10,068 nt of DNA from Chroococcidiopsidaceae cyanobacterium CP_BM_RX_35 (GCA_019242465.1 JAFAVL010000500.1:1-10068); one strand, 5' to 3'. Positions 1 to 5,780 are shown, counted from the first letter of the stretch. Translations and numbers: made by a program. The notes: generated by a model from the letters alone, not told the origin.

Positions 1-188
1 CCTCGTTTGCTCATTTCTTAACGGGAGTTTGAAACTTTATAAGCCTAAATATAGCCAGACTTAGCTCTAGGGGAGACGGATAGATTGACATGAGCGTTGA
101 GCCAACGGGAGGTGCAGACGGCTCAAAAATGATGGTTACGGATTCTATGGTTCAAAGGACTAGGAGAGGTAATTGAAGGAGTGAAAAG
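1..188. other. Leader region without a recognisable gene
   Basis: No ORF here resembles a known family. The plus-strand frame opening at 90 (ATG) gives only 29 codons of unfamiliar sequence. The one structure visible is a pair of mutually exclusive stem-loops: TTGAGCC at 97-103 pairs with GGCTCAA at 120-126 (7 bp, 16-nt loop), and CGTTG at 95-99 pairs with CAACG at 103-107 (5 bp, 3-nt loop). Neither is followed by a T-tract, so they do not look like a terminator. The stretch could be untranslated leader, degraded mobile DNA or the end of an unseen upstream gene. Confidence 0.3.
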
Positions 189-293
189 ATGGCATTTGTG
201 CAGGCTAATTACTGGATTCAGGAGCGAACAGGGGCGCTGCTTAATTCTTCTTCAGATATCAGGCTGGCAAAAATCTTTAGAGCTAATGCATAA
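189..293 (+). CDS. Small hypothetical ORF, 34 aa
   Basis: An ATG at 189 is preceded by a strong Shine-Dalgarno sequence, GAAGGAG at 175-181, with 7-nt spacing, and opens a 34-codon frame ending in TAA at 291-293. The product starts MAFVQANYWIQ and resembles no family I recognise. It has no transmembrane segment or obvious domain. The stop codon falls inside the left arm of the palindrome at 290-315. It may be a real small protein, a leader peptide or the stump of a larger gene. The ribosome site is the only positive evidence. Confidence 0.22.
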   Translation: MAFVQANYWIQERTGALLNSSSDIRLAKIFRANA

Positions 294-315
294 TAGTACT
301 GTACTGTACTATTAT
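290..315. promoter_or_regulatory. 26-bp palindromic operator overlapping a probable promoter
   Basis: ATAATAGTAC at 290-299 and GTACTATTAT at 306-315 are perfect 10-bp inverted arms around a 6-bp centre. The core also reads as three tandem GTACT units. TATTAT at 310-315 matches a sigma-70 -10 box at 5 of 6 positions and would start transcription about 35 nt before the ABM start at 358; no good -35 box is visible. A palindrome of this size over a promoter is typical of TetR-family repressor sites. No regulator gene lies in the window, so the regulator's identity is inference. Confidence 0.55.
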
Positions 316-357
316 TTCGCGTATATGTACACTTCCCCAGTCTTACGGAGGTAGAAC

Positions 358-712
358 ATGCCAGTTGTTTTAATCAATCCCTTTGTCGTCCCCGCAGACA
401 AAGAGGAAGAATTCCTGAGAGCCTGGAACGAAACCACTCGAGTCTTCTCCAACACACCCGGCTTTATTGAAACCCATCTGCACAAAAACAGGTTGTGTCG
501 GCAACGGGCACTTCCAGTACATCAACATCGCCCTCTGGGAGAGTGCGGACGCATGGAACTCCACCCATGACAGCTACAAGCCGAAAGAAGAGAGTATCCC
601 CGGTGTCGAGCACTATCCTGGCATCTTCCAGGAAGTCATTGCTGCCAAGAGCATGCAAGGGAGTGAACTGGAGAATGCCTCTGTGAAGGCAGACGCTAAT
701 TTTGCATTCTGA
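358..712 (+). pseudogene. ABM-domain monooxygenase, copy 1, frameshifted
   Basis: This encodes a small antibiotic-biosynthesis-monooxygenase fold protein. The family contains cofactor-free or haem-binding monooxygenases with a dimeric ferredoxin-like alpha/beta barrel. The start at 358 has GGAGG just upstream. The first frame reads from LINPFVVPADKEEEF to GFIETHLHK, then goes out of register. The second frame resumes at GNGHFQYINIALWES and runs to TGA at 710-712. One extra A in the A5 run at 484-488 explains the break. Removing it gives a protein of about 117 residues that aligns with copy 2, with N7, W60, W66 and H70 in typical ABM positions. It could be decay, a sequencing error or, less likely, programmed frameshifting. 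It heads the ABM-HXXEE-ABM-SDR cluster behind the palindromic operator. Confidence 0.75.
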
Positions 713-832
713 ATACATGAGCTGAGTTTTGGGAACGCACCTACGGTCCATCGGGTTGCCACAGATGTGTCCGCAGCACCCGACCTTAAGTTGACAATAC
801 CATCTTGACTATCAATATTTTGGAGTTTCGCT

Positions 833-1312
833 ATGTCTCGTGATGTCATCTCCCGTGAATACATTTTGTGGATTGCGACCGTCGCCTACGGACTCCATAT
901 GCTAGAGGAGTACGAATACAACTGGCGAGGCTGGGTAGGTCGGGTGCTGGGGCTGCCAGTCGAGTGGAACGAATTCTACCTGGTCAATGCCTTCGTGATC
1001 ATTCTGGGCGTATGCTGCGCGGCGATCGGCTGGCGTAAACCAGAGATGGCTCTGTCCTTTCCAGCCTTCATGCTCGTCAACGCGACCCTGTTCCACATCG
1101 TTCCGGTTCTGGTCACTCAAATCTTCTCACCGGGATTGTTCACTGCCACTGTTCTTTTCCTACCGATCGCAGGGTGGACCTATTACGGAGCATGGCAGGA
1201 CGGCATGCTGACGGCGAGAAGCGGGATTGTGTCCGGTGTGTTGGGGTTTCTCATAATGATGTTCCCAATCGTGCTGCAAGTCACCAAACGGCTACCATTT
1301 TTTGTTCGGTAG
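833..1312 (+). CDS. HXXEE domain membrane protein, 159 aa
   Basis: This integral membrane protein carries the HXXEE signature: H22-M-L-E25-E26 near the end of the first hydrophobic segment. Further hydrophobic segments lie at about 48-66, 76-95, 102-119 and 131-150. A second conserved-looking pair, N83 and H88, sits in the third segment (LVNATLFHIVP). The family's biochemical role is not established. The His/Glu pattern suggests a membrane-embedded metal or catalytic site, which is inference. The ATG at 833 has GGAG at 822-825. The gene lies between two paralogous ABM genes in the same direction, so a shared membrane-linked redox or detoxification task is plausible. Codons are markedly G/C-ending compared with genes at the right of the window, hinting at foreign origin. 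The length is normal for the family and the frame is intact. Confidence 0.85.
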   Translation: MSRDVISREYILWIATVAYGLHMLEEYEYNWRGWVGRVLGLPVEWNEFYLVNAFVIILGVCCAAIGWRKPEMALSFPAFMLVNATLFHIVPVLVTQIFSPGLFTATVLFLPIAGWTYYGAWQDGMLTARSGIVSGVLGFLIMMFPIVLQVTKRLPFFVR

Positions 1313-1334
1313 GGACGTCACCGTTCAGACTTGC

Positions 1335-1361
1335 CACGCTTCGCGCTTTACACGAAGCGTG
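1335..1361 (+). terminator. Stable hairpin after the HXXEE gene
   Basis: CACGCTTCG at 1335-1343 and CGAAGCGTG at 1353-1361 form a perfect 9-bp stem with a 9-nt loop, 22 nt beyond the HXXEE stop. No T-tract follows, so factor-independent termination is uncertain. It may instead protect the mRNA 3' end. A weaker stem, GAGAG at 1377-1381 with CTCTC at 1388-1392, is followed by TTGTT. Confidence 0.35.
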
Positions 1362-1551
1362 TGTAGCGTTGGCATTGAGAGTTACTGCTCTCTTGTTAAT
1401 CAGCCGAGGATTTCATATCGCATCATCGCCGGACACCAGCGACATTTTGCCATCGAGTTTCGCAATTGGACTCGCAATTATCTACAGGCTCATGGGCGTG
1501 GTCAGTGATCGTGTGTCAAATCCAACCTTCACAGATAGGGGACTAGAAATC

Positions 1552-1861
1552 ATGGCTGTTACACTGAATCAATGCCTTTATCGTGCCGGAAGATCAAGAG
1601 GCAGAGTTCTTGAAGAACTGGAGACAGACGACAGAAGTATATTCACATACGCCCGGTTTGATCGAGACGCACTTGCACCGCAACAAGGGCATCGGCGATG
1701 GTACATTCAAGTTCATCAACATTGCTTACTGGGAGAGCGTTGAAGCCTGGCGCTCCACGCACGGAGACTATCATGCAGGTGAGGATAGCCTGCCGGGAGT
1801 CAAAGGTCACCCAGCGATCTACGAGTCTGTCATTAATGTGCAACTTCAGGGCGAAAAATAA
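1552..1861 (+). pseudogene. ABM-domain monooxygenase, copy 2, frameshifted
   Basis: This is a paralogue of the ABM gene at 358. The ATG at 1552 has AGGGGA at 1537-1542 as ribosome site and begins MAVTL, but the frame then leaves the family sequence. The family sequence resumes in the next frame as NAFIVPEDQEAEF and runs to TAA at 1859-1861, through GFI-like GLIETHLH, FKFINIAYWES and AWRSTHGDY. Removing one A from the AA at 1567-1568 gives MAVTLINAFIVPED, matching copy 1 residue for residue in the first strand, and a protein of about 102 aa. The downstream frame could be translated alone only from GTG 1583, which has no ribosome site and would omit the first beta strand and N7. Decay or a base-call error is more likely. 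Confidence 0.75.
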
Positions 1862-1889
1862 CGACTCGAAGATGAACTGCTCCAACTCT

Positions 1890-2030
1890 ATATAGCAATC
1901 CGTTTTAAGTTGTGAGATCTCGAAATGCCCCCCAAACTTCCAATGGGGGCTAAGAATCTAATTTCCTCAGACTTGCGGGTTAGGGGGCGAAGCCGTTCCA
2001 CTGCTTACGATCAATTCAGAATTGCTATAT
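1890..2030. mobile_element. MITE-like element, 141 bp, with 10-bp terminal inverted repeats
   Basis: ATATAGCAAT at 1890-1899 and ATTGCTATAT at 2021-2030 are perfect inverted ends of a non-coding 141-bp segment. The TA-rich ends are compatible with TA-target transposition, but the target duplication cannot be resolved because the ends are themselves TATA-like. Inside, GCCCCC at 1927-1932 pairs with GGGGGC at 1945-1950. From memory, similar short elements with GCAAT ends and a CCCCC/GGGGG hairpin are dispersed in cyanobacterial genomes; this needs a search. The right end lies 9 bp before the ribosome site of the SDR at 2052, so it forms that gene's immediate upstream region. Confidence 0.6.
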
Positions 2031-2051
2031 CAACGACCAAAGGAGTTACAA

Positions 2052-2819
2052 ATGAAAAAGCTAGACGGAAAAGTTGCGATCATCACTGGATCAAGTCGGG
2101 GAATTGGCAAAGAGATTGCAATGAGATTGGTGCAGGAAGGCGCTAAGGTCATCATCAATTACAGTCATAGTCCTGAAAAAGCGGAAGAAGTGGTCAACCA
2201 GATCAAGCAACAGGGCGGCGAAGCGACAGCAATCCAAGCCGACATGAGTCAGATTGACCAAATTCAGCAGTTAGTTGAGCAAGCCGTTGAGCACTACGGT
2301 CAACTCGATATTCTGGTCAGCAATGCTGGAATTGAGCATTTCGGCAAGCTAGAAGAGATCACGCCGCAGGATTTTGATCGCGTATTTAGTGTGAATGTTG
2401 CGGGTCAATTGTTTGTGACGCAGGCTGCCGCTCGTTACCTTTCGTCTGGTGGGCGGATTGTGCTGACTTCCTCAGTCAGTGCTCGGATTTCGGTCTTTCA
2501 TCACACGCTCTATGCTGCCAGCAAAGCTGCTGTTTCGGCGATGGTGCTCAACTTAGCTCCTGAACTGGGAGAGCGTGGGATTACCATCAACGCCATTGCA
2601 CCAGGTGGCACAGCGACGGACATGGCACAAGAGAATGCCAAGCTTTATACACACCCAGCGCTACAGGACGTATCGCCCGATGCGAGGCTCAAGAGCATGA
2701 CATCACTGCAACGTCTTGCGCAGCCAGAAGAAATCGCCGCAGCTGTTACATTTCTAGTCTCTGATGATGCTTCCTACATCACCGGCAGCACGCTTGCTGT
2801 TGACGGCGGTACGTTCTAA
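2052..2819 (+). CDS. Classical SDR-family oxidoreductase, 255 aa
   Basis: This is a classical short-chain dehydrogenase/reductase, a cytosolic NAD(P)-dependent Rossmann enzyme. The glycine motif TGSSRGIG is at 12-19, and R16 favours NADPH. SNAG is at 90-93 in place of the usual NNAG, and the catalytic tetrad N115, S141, Y154, K158 is complete. The C-terminal YITGSTLAVDGG signature is intact. Length is standard. The ATG at 2052 is chosen over an upstream ATG at 2022 because AAAGGAG at 2038-2044 precedes it and the upstream start lies inside the inverted-repeat element. Overall it resembles FabG-like and trihydroxynaphthalene-reductase-like SDRs, but the substrate cannot be told from sequence. 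It follows the ABM/HXXEE/ABM genes in the same direction and may process the same compound. Transcription from the element or read-through are both possible. Confidence 0.93.
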   Translation: MKKLDGKVAIITGSSRGIGKEIAMRLVQEGAKVIINYSHSPEKAEEVVNQIKQQGGEATAIQADMSQIDQIQQLVEQAVEHYGQLDILVSNAGIEHFGKLEEITPQDFDRVFSVNVAGQLFVTQAAARYLSSGGRIVLTSSVSARISVFHHTLYAASKAAVSAMVLNLAPELGERGITINAIAPGGTATDMAQENAKLYTHPALQDVSPDARLKSMTSLQRLAQPEEIAAAVTFLVSDDASYITGSTLAVDGGTF

Positions 2820-2851
2820 GGCTAGTCAATTCGGACGCAGAAGGTGTCGCT

Positions 2852-2893
2852 GTGACAAAGTTTGCAGGCAAGGTGGCGATCGTAAGGGATTGA
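2852..2893 (+). pseudogene. N-terminal stump of a third SDR
   Basis: GTG at 2852 opens a frame reading VTKFAGKVAIV. This is the standard first strand of a classical SDR, normally followed by TGG-type glycine motif residues, but here it goes straight to RD and a TGA at 2891-2893. AGAAGG just upstream could be the old ribosome site. It lies 32 bp after the intact SDR, so it is probably the surviving 5' end of a neighbouring SDR gene removed by deletion or insertion. Eleven residues is a short match, but the wording is highly characteristic. Confidence 0.5.
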
Positions 2894-3007
2894 GCATTAC
2901 CCCATCACCAGTCCTAACGGAGTGTGGTTTACACAAGTGAGACTTGCTGTAGTTATTAGCCGGATTTGATAAGCAGTCAGACGAAAGAACGGGGGAGGCA
3001 CGCCAGT

Positions 3008-3151
3008 ATGTGGCAGCAAATGATTAACAAGCCAATCGAGCCAATAAACCAAACAAACGACTCGCTGTGGGAAGTCCTCAAACGGTATGATTTTTACGTT
3101 GAATCCACAGTTACACTGCTTCGGCGCGTGACCAGGTGCATACAGTTCTAG
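3008..3151 (+). CDS. Small hypothetical ORF, 47 aa
   Basis: ATG at 3008 follows a strong ribosome site, GGGGGAGG at 2991-2998, and opens 47 codons beginning MWQQMINKPIEPINQ and including DSLWEVLKRYDFYVE. The composition looks like a soluble protein, but I recognise no family. The last dozen residues (RRVTRCIQF) look less natural, so it may be a truncated larger protein. It lies just inside the repeat array at 3205-3308, so it could belong to a transposon. It is also compatible with a chance ORF. Confidence 0.3.
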   Translation: MWQQMINKPIEPINQTNDSLWEVLKRYDFYVESTVTLLRRVTRCIQF

Positions 3152-3204
3152 GTGTAGGAGCCAGCAAACATAAATGCCAAAACCAGCACTTCCCGACATT
3201 TTGC

Positions 3205-3308
3205 AACCAGGATTAAGTGCAACTAGACTAATGAGTCTAACCGGTATTAACTGCAACCAACCTGCAATCATCCGCTTTAACTAGGATTAATTGCAAATAA
3301 CTTAAACA
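3205..3308. mobile_element. Candidate transposon end: three spaced imperfect repeats and terminal ACA
   Basis: Three 19-bp direct repeats occur at 3205-3223, 3239-3257 and 3279-3297, following AAC-Y-RG-KATTAA-N-TGCAA. The spacings are 34 and 40 bp. Read on the minus strand they are TTGCA-N-TTAAT-CC type boxes starting 11 nt after a TGT (ACA at 3306-3308 on plus). Several spaced transposase-binding boxes next to a TGT/ACA tip is the architecture of Tn7/Tn5053/Mu-like ends, including those of CRISPR-associated transposons. If so, the element's interior is to the left, and the 5-bp target duplicate would be 3309-3313. No partner end or transposase is in the window. Confidence 0.4.
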
Positions 3309-3490
3309 CCTTGCCATGACTAGAATAATTTCATGCAGCTAGCTCTCCCATTAGTCCTTGCTCACACGCTATAAGAGTTGTTTGGTTAAGGTTAACCTAT
3401 CTGGAGCCATGCCAGAATCGCTCTGGGTGCTCTAAGGAATACACGGCTCAGATGTACTGTGTCATTGCCCTGAACCTCAGGTATCTTGTA

Positions 3491-3538
3491 TTAAGAGGAT
3501 AGCCCACCATCCACAACACATGCCACCCCTGTAATGAT
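3491..3538 (-). pseudogene. C-terminal remnant of an SDR on the minus strand
   Basis: Read on the minus strand, 3538 to 3491 gives IITGVACVVDGGLSS followed by TAA. This is the classical SDR C-terminal signature (ITG-x4-VDGG). No SDR sequence continues upstream, since the plus-strand fragment starting at 3534 takes over. It is therefore the truncated tail of a lost gene, in opposite orientation to the N-terminal stump at 2852 and so not the other half of that gene. Confidence 0.5.
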
Positions 3539-3818
3539 CCTCACGCATTACTATCACAAAGATGATTACCCATTTCAAAGCCTGTTATGTTTGAGCGAAG
3601 AAGAAGCTTTGAGGGCAATCTCTAACTTGGATAATTGTACTGGATTAGTTTATCGCAGATTCAAAAATCCAATCAGCTATCTAAAGCGGAGACAGGCAAC
3701 GGAAAGCTGGCTGTCTGAAATCTTTTTCGCCAGTTTCGACAGGCTCAAGTTATTCCATAAGAATCATCAGGAGAGAAACAATGGATTTTCAACTTGTAAA
3801 CAAAGTGGCTTTAGTTAG
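3534..3818 (+). pseudogene. Truncated cyanobacterial conserved hypothetical protein
   Basis: The frame from ATG 3534 starts MILTHYYHKDDYPF, continues with LSEEEALRAISNL and YRRFKNPISYLKRR, and reaches ESWLSEIFFA at about 3731. I recognise this as the N-terminal part of an uncharacterised protein recurrent in cyanobacteria, where a pattern such as WLREEFIxKGG would normally continue. Here the family-like sequence stops after about 66 residues. The remaining 28 codons read through the leader of the next SDR and end at 3818 inside it. There is no convincing ribosome site, and the start abuts the minus-strand SDR remnant. It is best read as a 5' gene fragment left by rearrangement. Family assignment is from memory and moderate in strength. 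Confidence 0.5.
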
Positions 3819-4575
3819 TGGTTCGACAGCGGGGATTGGATTAGCGATCACCACAACTCTTGCTCAAGAGGGTGCAACCGTTATTGTCAATGGACGCACT
3901 TTAGAAAGAGTCGATGCAGCCATTGATCAGATCAAACAAACGGCACCTAATGCCAAACTTCAAGGAGTAACTGCTGATTTAGGCACTCAAGCAGGAGCCA
4001 ACAATCTATTCCAACAGGTTCCAGAACTTGACATTTTGGTAAATAACCTGGGAATTTACGGTTCCAAAGCTTTTGAAGATATTTCAGATAAGGAATGGAT
4101 GAAATTTCTAGAGGTGAACGTGATTAGTGGAGTACGGCTCTCTCGTCACTACTTGCCGCTAATGCTGAAGAAAAACTGGGGACGCATTATCTTCATTTCT
4201 AGTGAGTCAGCATTGAACATTCCCGCAGAAATGATTCACTATGGCGTTACGAAAACCGCTCAATTATCTCTCGCTCGCGGTTTAGCTGAAACTACGGTTG
4301 GCAGTAATGTTACTGTGAATTCAGTACTGCCAGGTCCTACTCGTTCTGAAGGAGTCGAAGACTTCATTCAAGGCTTAGCAAAAGATCAAAGCATTTCTCC
4401 TAATCAGGTTGAAAAAGAATTCTTTGAGAAAACTCGACCATCCTCACTGATCCAGCGATTTGCTTCAACCACTGAAGTCGCTTCGTTAGTTGCGTTTGTC
4501 GCCAGTCCTTTAGCATCTGCCGTTAACGGTGCAGCGTTGCGAGTTGATGGTGGTGTGGTGCGATCAATTGTTTAA
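3781..4575 (+). CDS. Classical SDR-family oxidoreductase, 264 aa
   Basis: This is an intact cytosolic NAD(P)H-dependent reductase or dehydrogenase of the classical SDR family. The cofactor motif SGSTAGIG is at 13-20, and R39 after the second strand suggests NADP(H). NNLG is at 88-91 where NNAG is usual. The catalytic residues N113, S141, Y154 and K158 are all present with standard spacing, and the C-terminal end carries a VDGG motif. The ATG at 3781 has AGGAGA at 3769-3774. It is clearly distinct from the SDR at 2052: the N-terminus, the middle insertion around EDFIQGLAKDQ and the tail all differ, so it is not a recent duplicate. Substrate is unknown. The permease downstream is co-directional but 116 bp away, so operon membership is uncertain. 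Confidence 0.93.
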   Translation: MDFQLVNKVALVSGSTAGIGLAITTTLAQEGATVIVNGRTLERVDAAIDQIKQTAPNAKLQGVTADLGTQAGANNLFQQVPELDILVNNLGIYGSKAFEDISDKEWMKFLEVNVISGVRLSRHYLPLMLKKNWGRIIFISSESALNIPAEMIHYGVTKTAQLSLARGLAETTVGSNVTVNSVLPGPTRSEGVEDFIQGLAKDQSISPNQVEKEFFEKTRPSSLIQRFASTTEVASLVAFVASPLASAVNGAALRVDGGVVRSIV

Positions 4576-4618
4576 TGAAATTATGCTTTGAGCGCAATCT
4601 TTTCAGCTTACATTCTTT

Positions 4619-4626
4619 GCGATCGC
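4619..4626. repeat. HIP1 octamer
   Basis: Perfect GCGATCGC, the highly iterated palindrome of many cyanobacterial genomes. Further perfect copies lie at 7164-7171 and 8841-8848, both inside the PEP-synthase-like gene. None lies left of 3309. Confidence 0.9.
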
Positions 4627-4691
4627 CCACCTCGAACCTCGCACCGCTACCCACCAATAACCTTGAACCTAATAATACGAGTATTTTTAAC

Positions 4692-5582
4692 ATGCAGCAC
4701 CTAATGCCAAAAGACTGGATCTTGATTAAAAAGCGGCTAACACCATACCTGTTTTTGTTACCTGCTCTCCTAATCTTGAGCCTGACTGTCTTTTGGCCAG
4801 CTGTACAGGCATTCTACCTGAGCTTTACCCACTACGATGACCTCACCCAACCGCCGCAATGGGTGGGAGGAGAGAACTTCCGCCGCCTGTGGGCTGATCC
4901 GGTATTTTGGCAAGCCCTAGGCAACACGCTCGTATATATCATTGGCATTGTACCGATTTTGGTGGTTGCTCCACTGGGACTGGCAATTTTAGTCAACCAA
5001 AAACTACGCGGAATTCACTGGTTTCGGGCGGCTTACTACACGCCTGTAGTGATTTCGACGGTGGTGGCTGGAATTGCCTGGAAGTGGCTTTATGCAGAAA
5101 ATGGCTTACTGAATCAATGGCTTAAGCAACTTGGTGTTGGATGTATCCCTTGGCTGACTAGCCCTAATTGGGCTATTTTCAGCGTTATGGCGGTGACGGT
5201 GTGGAAGGGATTGGGCTACTACATGGTCATATATCTAGCTGGATTGCAGTCGATACCAGACGACCTGTATGAAGCGGCGGCAATGGACGGATCAGATGGC
5301 ATCAGCAAACACTGGAACATTACTGTACCACTGATGAAGCCCTACTTGTTGCTGGTGGCCGTGATCTCTGCAATCTCTGCCACAAAGGTGTTTGAAGAGG
5401 TGTACATCATGACACAGGGGGGACCACGTAATAGTTCCAAGACGATTGTTTACTATCTCTACGAACAAGCTTTCCATAACCTGGAGATCAGCTATGCCTG
5501 CACAATTGGGCTAGTGCTGTTTTTGGTCATTTTAGTTTTGTCAATCTTGAATCTAAAGCTATCATCTCGAAATATTGGTTGA
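4692..5582 (+). CDS. Sugar-type ABC transporter permease (MalF/UgpA family), 296 aa
   Basis: This is an inner-membrane permease of a carbohydrate-uptake ABC importer. Six hydrophobic segments lie at about 16-40, 75-103, 113-132, 160-184, 216-232 and 266-288. The cytoplasmic EAA loop that docks the ATPase is clear: E194-AAAMDGSDG and continuing to P213 and P217. An in-frame ATG at 4575 overlaps the preceding stop, but the 39 residues it would add are low in structure and unlike the family. ATG 4692 or 4704 is therefore preferred, though neither has a good ribosome site. No substrate-binding protein, second permease (MalG/UgpE type) or ATPase is nearby, so the partners must be elsewhere if the system works. 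Glycerol-3-phosphate, maltose-like sugars or glucosylglycerol are possible cargos; sequence alone does not decide. Confidence 0.88.
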   Translation: MQHLMPKDWILIKKRLTPYLFLLPALLILSLTVFWPAVQAFYLSFTHYDDLTQPPQWVGGENFRRLWADPVFWQALGNTLVYIIGIVPILVVAPLGLAILVNQKLRGIHWFRAAYYTPVVISTVVAGIAWKWLYAENGLLNQWLKQLGVGCIPWLTSPNWAIFSVMAVTVWKGLGYYMVIYLAGLQSIPDDLYEAAAMDGSDGISKHWNITVPLMKPYLLLVAVISAISATKVFEEVYIMTQGGPRNSSKTIVYYLYEQAFHNLEISYACTIGLVLFLVILVLSILNLKLSSRNIG

Positions 5583-5600
5583 GTTCGCTTGTGAGCGATA

Positions 5601-5620
5601 CCTTCTCCCTCTAAAGAAGG
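5601..5620 (+). terminator. Short hairpin after the permease gene
   Basis: CCTTCT at 5601-5606 pairs with AGAAGG at 5615-5620 around an 8-nt loop, 18 nt after the permease stop. The stem is short and no T-tract follows, so termination is only a possibility. Confidence 0.25.
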
Positions 5621-5695
5621 GGTTATAGGCGGATAGTTCTTCATCAAAAGAAAGATGCAGATTGCTCAGTTTGCATTTGAAATAAACCTAGATTG

Positions 5696-5710
5696 GTCAG
5701 CTTAGCTGAC
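5696..5710. promoter_or_regulatory. 15-bp palindrome upstream of the baeRF gene
   Basis: GTCAGCT at 5696-5702 and AGCTGAC at 5704-5710 are perfect arms around a single T, about 70 bp before the start at 5781. It could be an operator or a leader hairpin. No convincing -35/-10 pair was found around it. Confidence 0.35.
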
Positions 5711-5780
5711 AAAGGCACTACTTTGCAGAGGTTTCCTCCGACAAGCATAGAGTGTCCGTCACAGGTAGGAGTTTAAGAAT

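Noticed and set aside
484..492. Programmed -1/+1 ribosomal frameshifting in ABM copy 1
   Set aside because: There is no classical slippery heptamer with a downstream pseudoknot visible, and the paralogue breaks at a different place with no A-run to slip on.
791..819. TTGACA with AATATT at 17-bp spacing as a sigma-70 promoter for the HXXEE gene
   Set aside because: The predicted transcription start would fall at or after the GGAG ribosome site at 822-825, so this promoter would leave the gene without it. It may be chance in an AT-rich gap.
1174..1743. 189-codon plus-strand ORF spanning the HXXEE end and the ABM copy 2 start
   Set aside because: It is out of frame with HXXEE and, after 1568, out of frame with ABM. 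Only MAVTL at 1552 is real; the rest is a shadow.
2897..3271. 124-codon minus-strand ORF
   Set aside because: It runs through the transposon-like repeats, has an unnatural composition and resembles no family; treated as a chance open frame.
3205..3297. CRISPR array
   Set aside because: Only three imperfect 19-bp units, with unequal short spacers and no cas genes; a binding-site array fits better.
4575..4691. Permease start at ATG 4575 with a TAATG overlap to the SDR stop
   Set aside because: It would add 39 residues without family resemblance, and the stretch contains a HIP1 site and looks intergenic. ATG 4692 is preferred.
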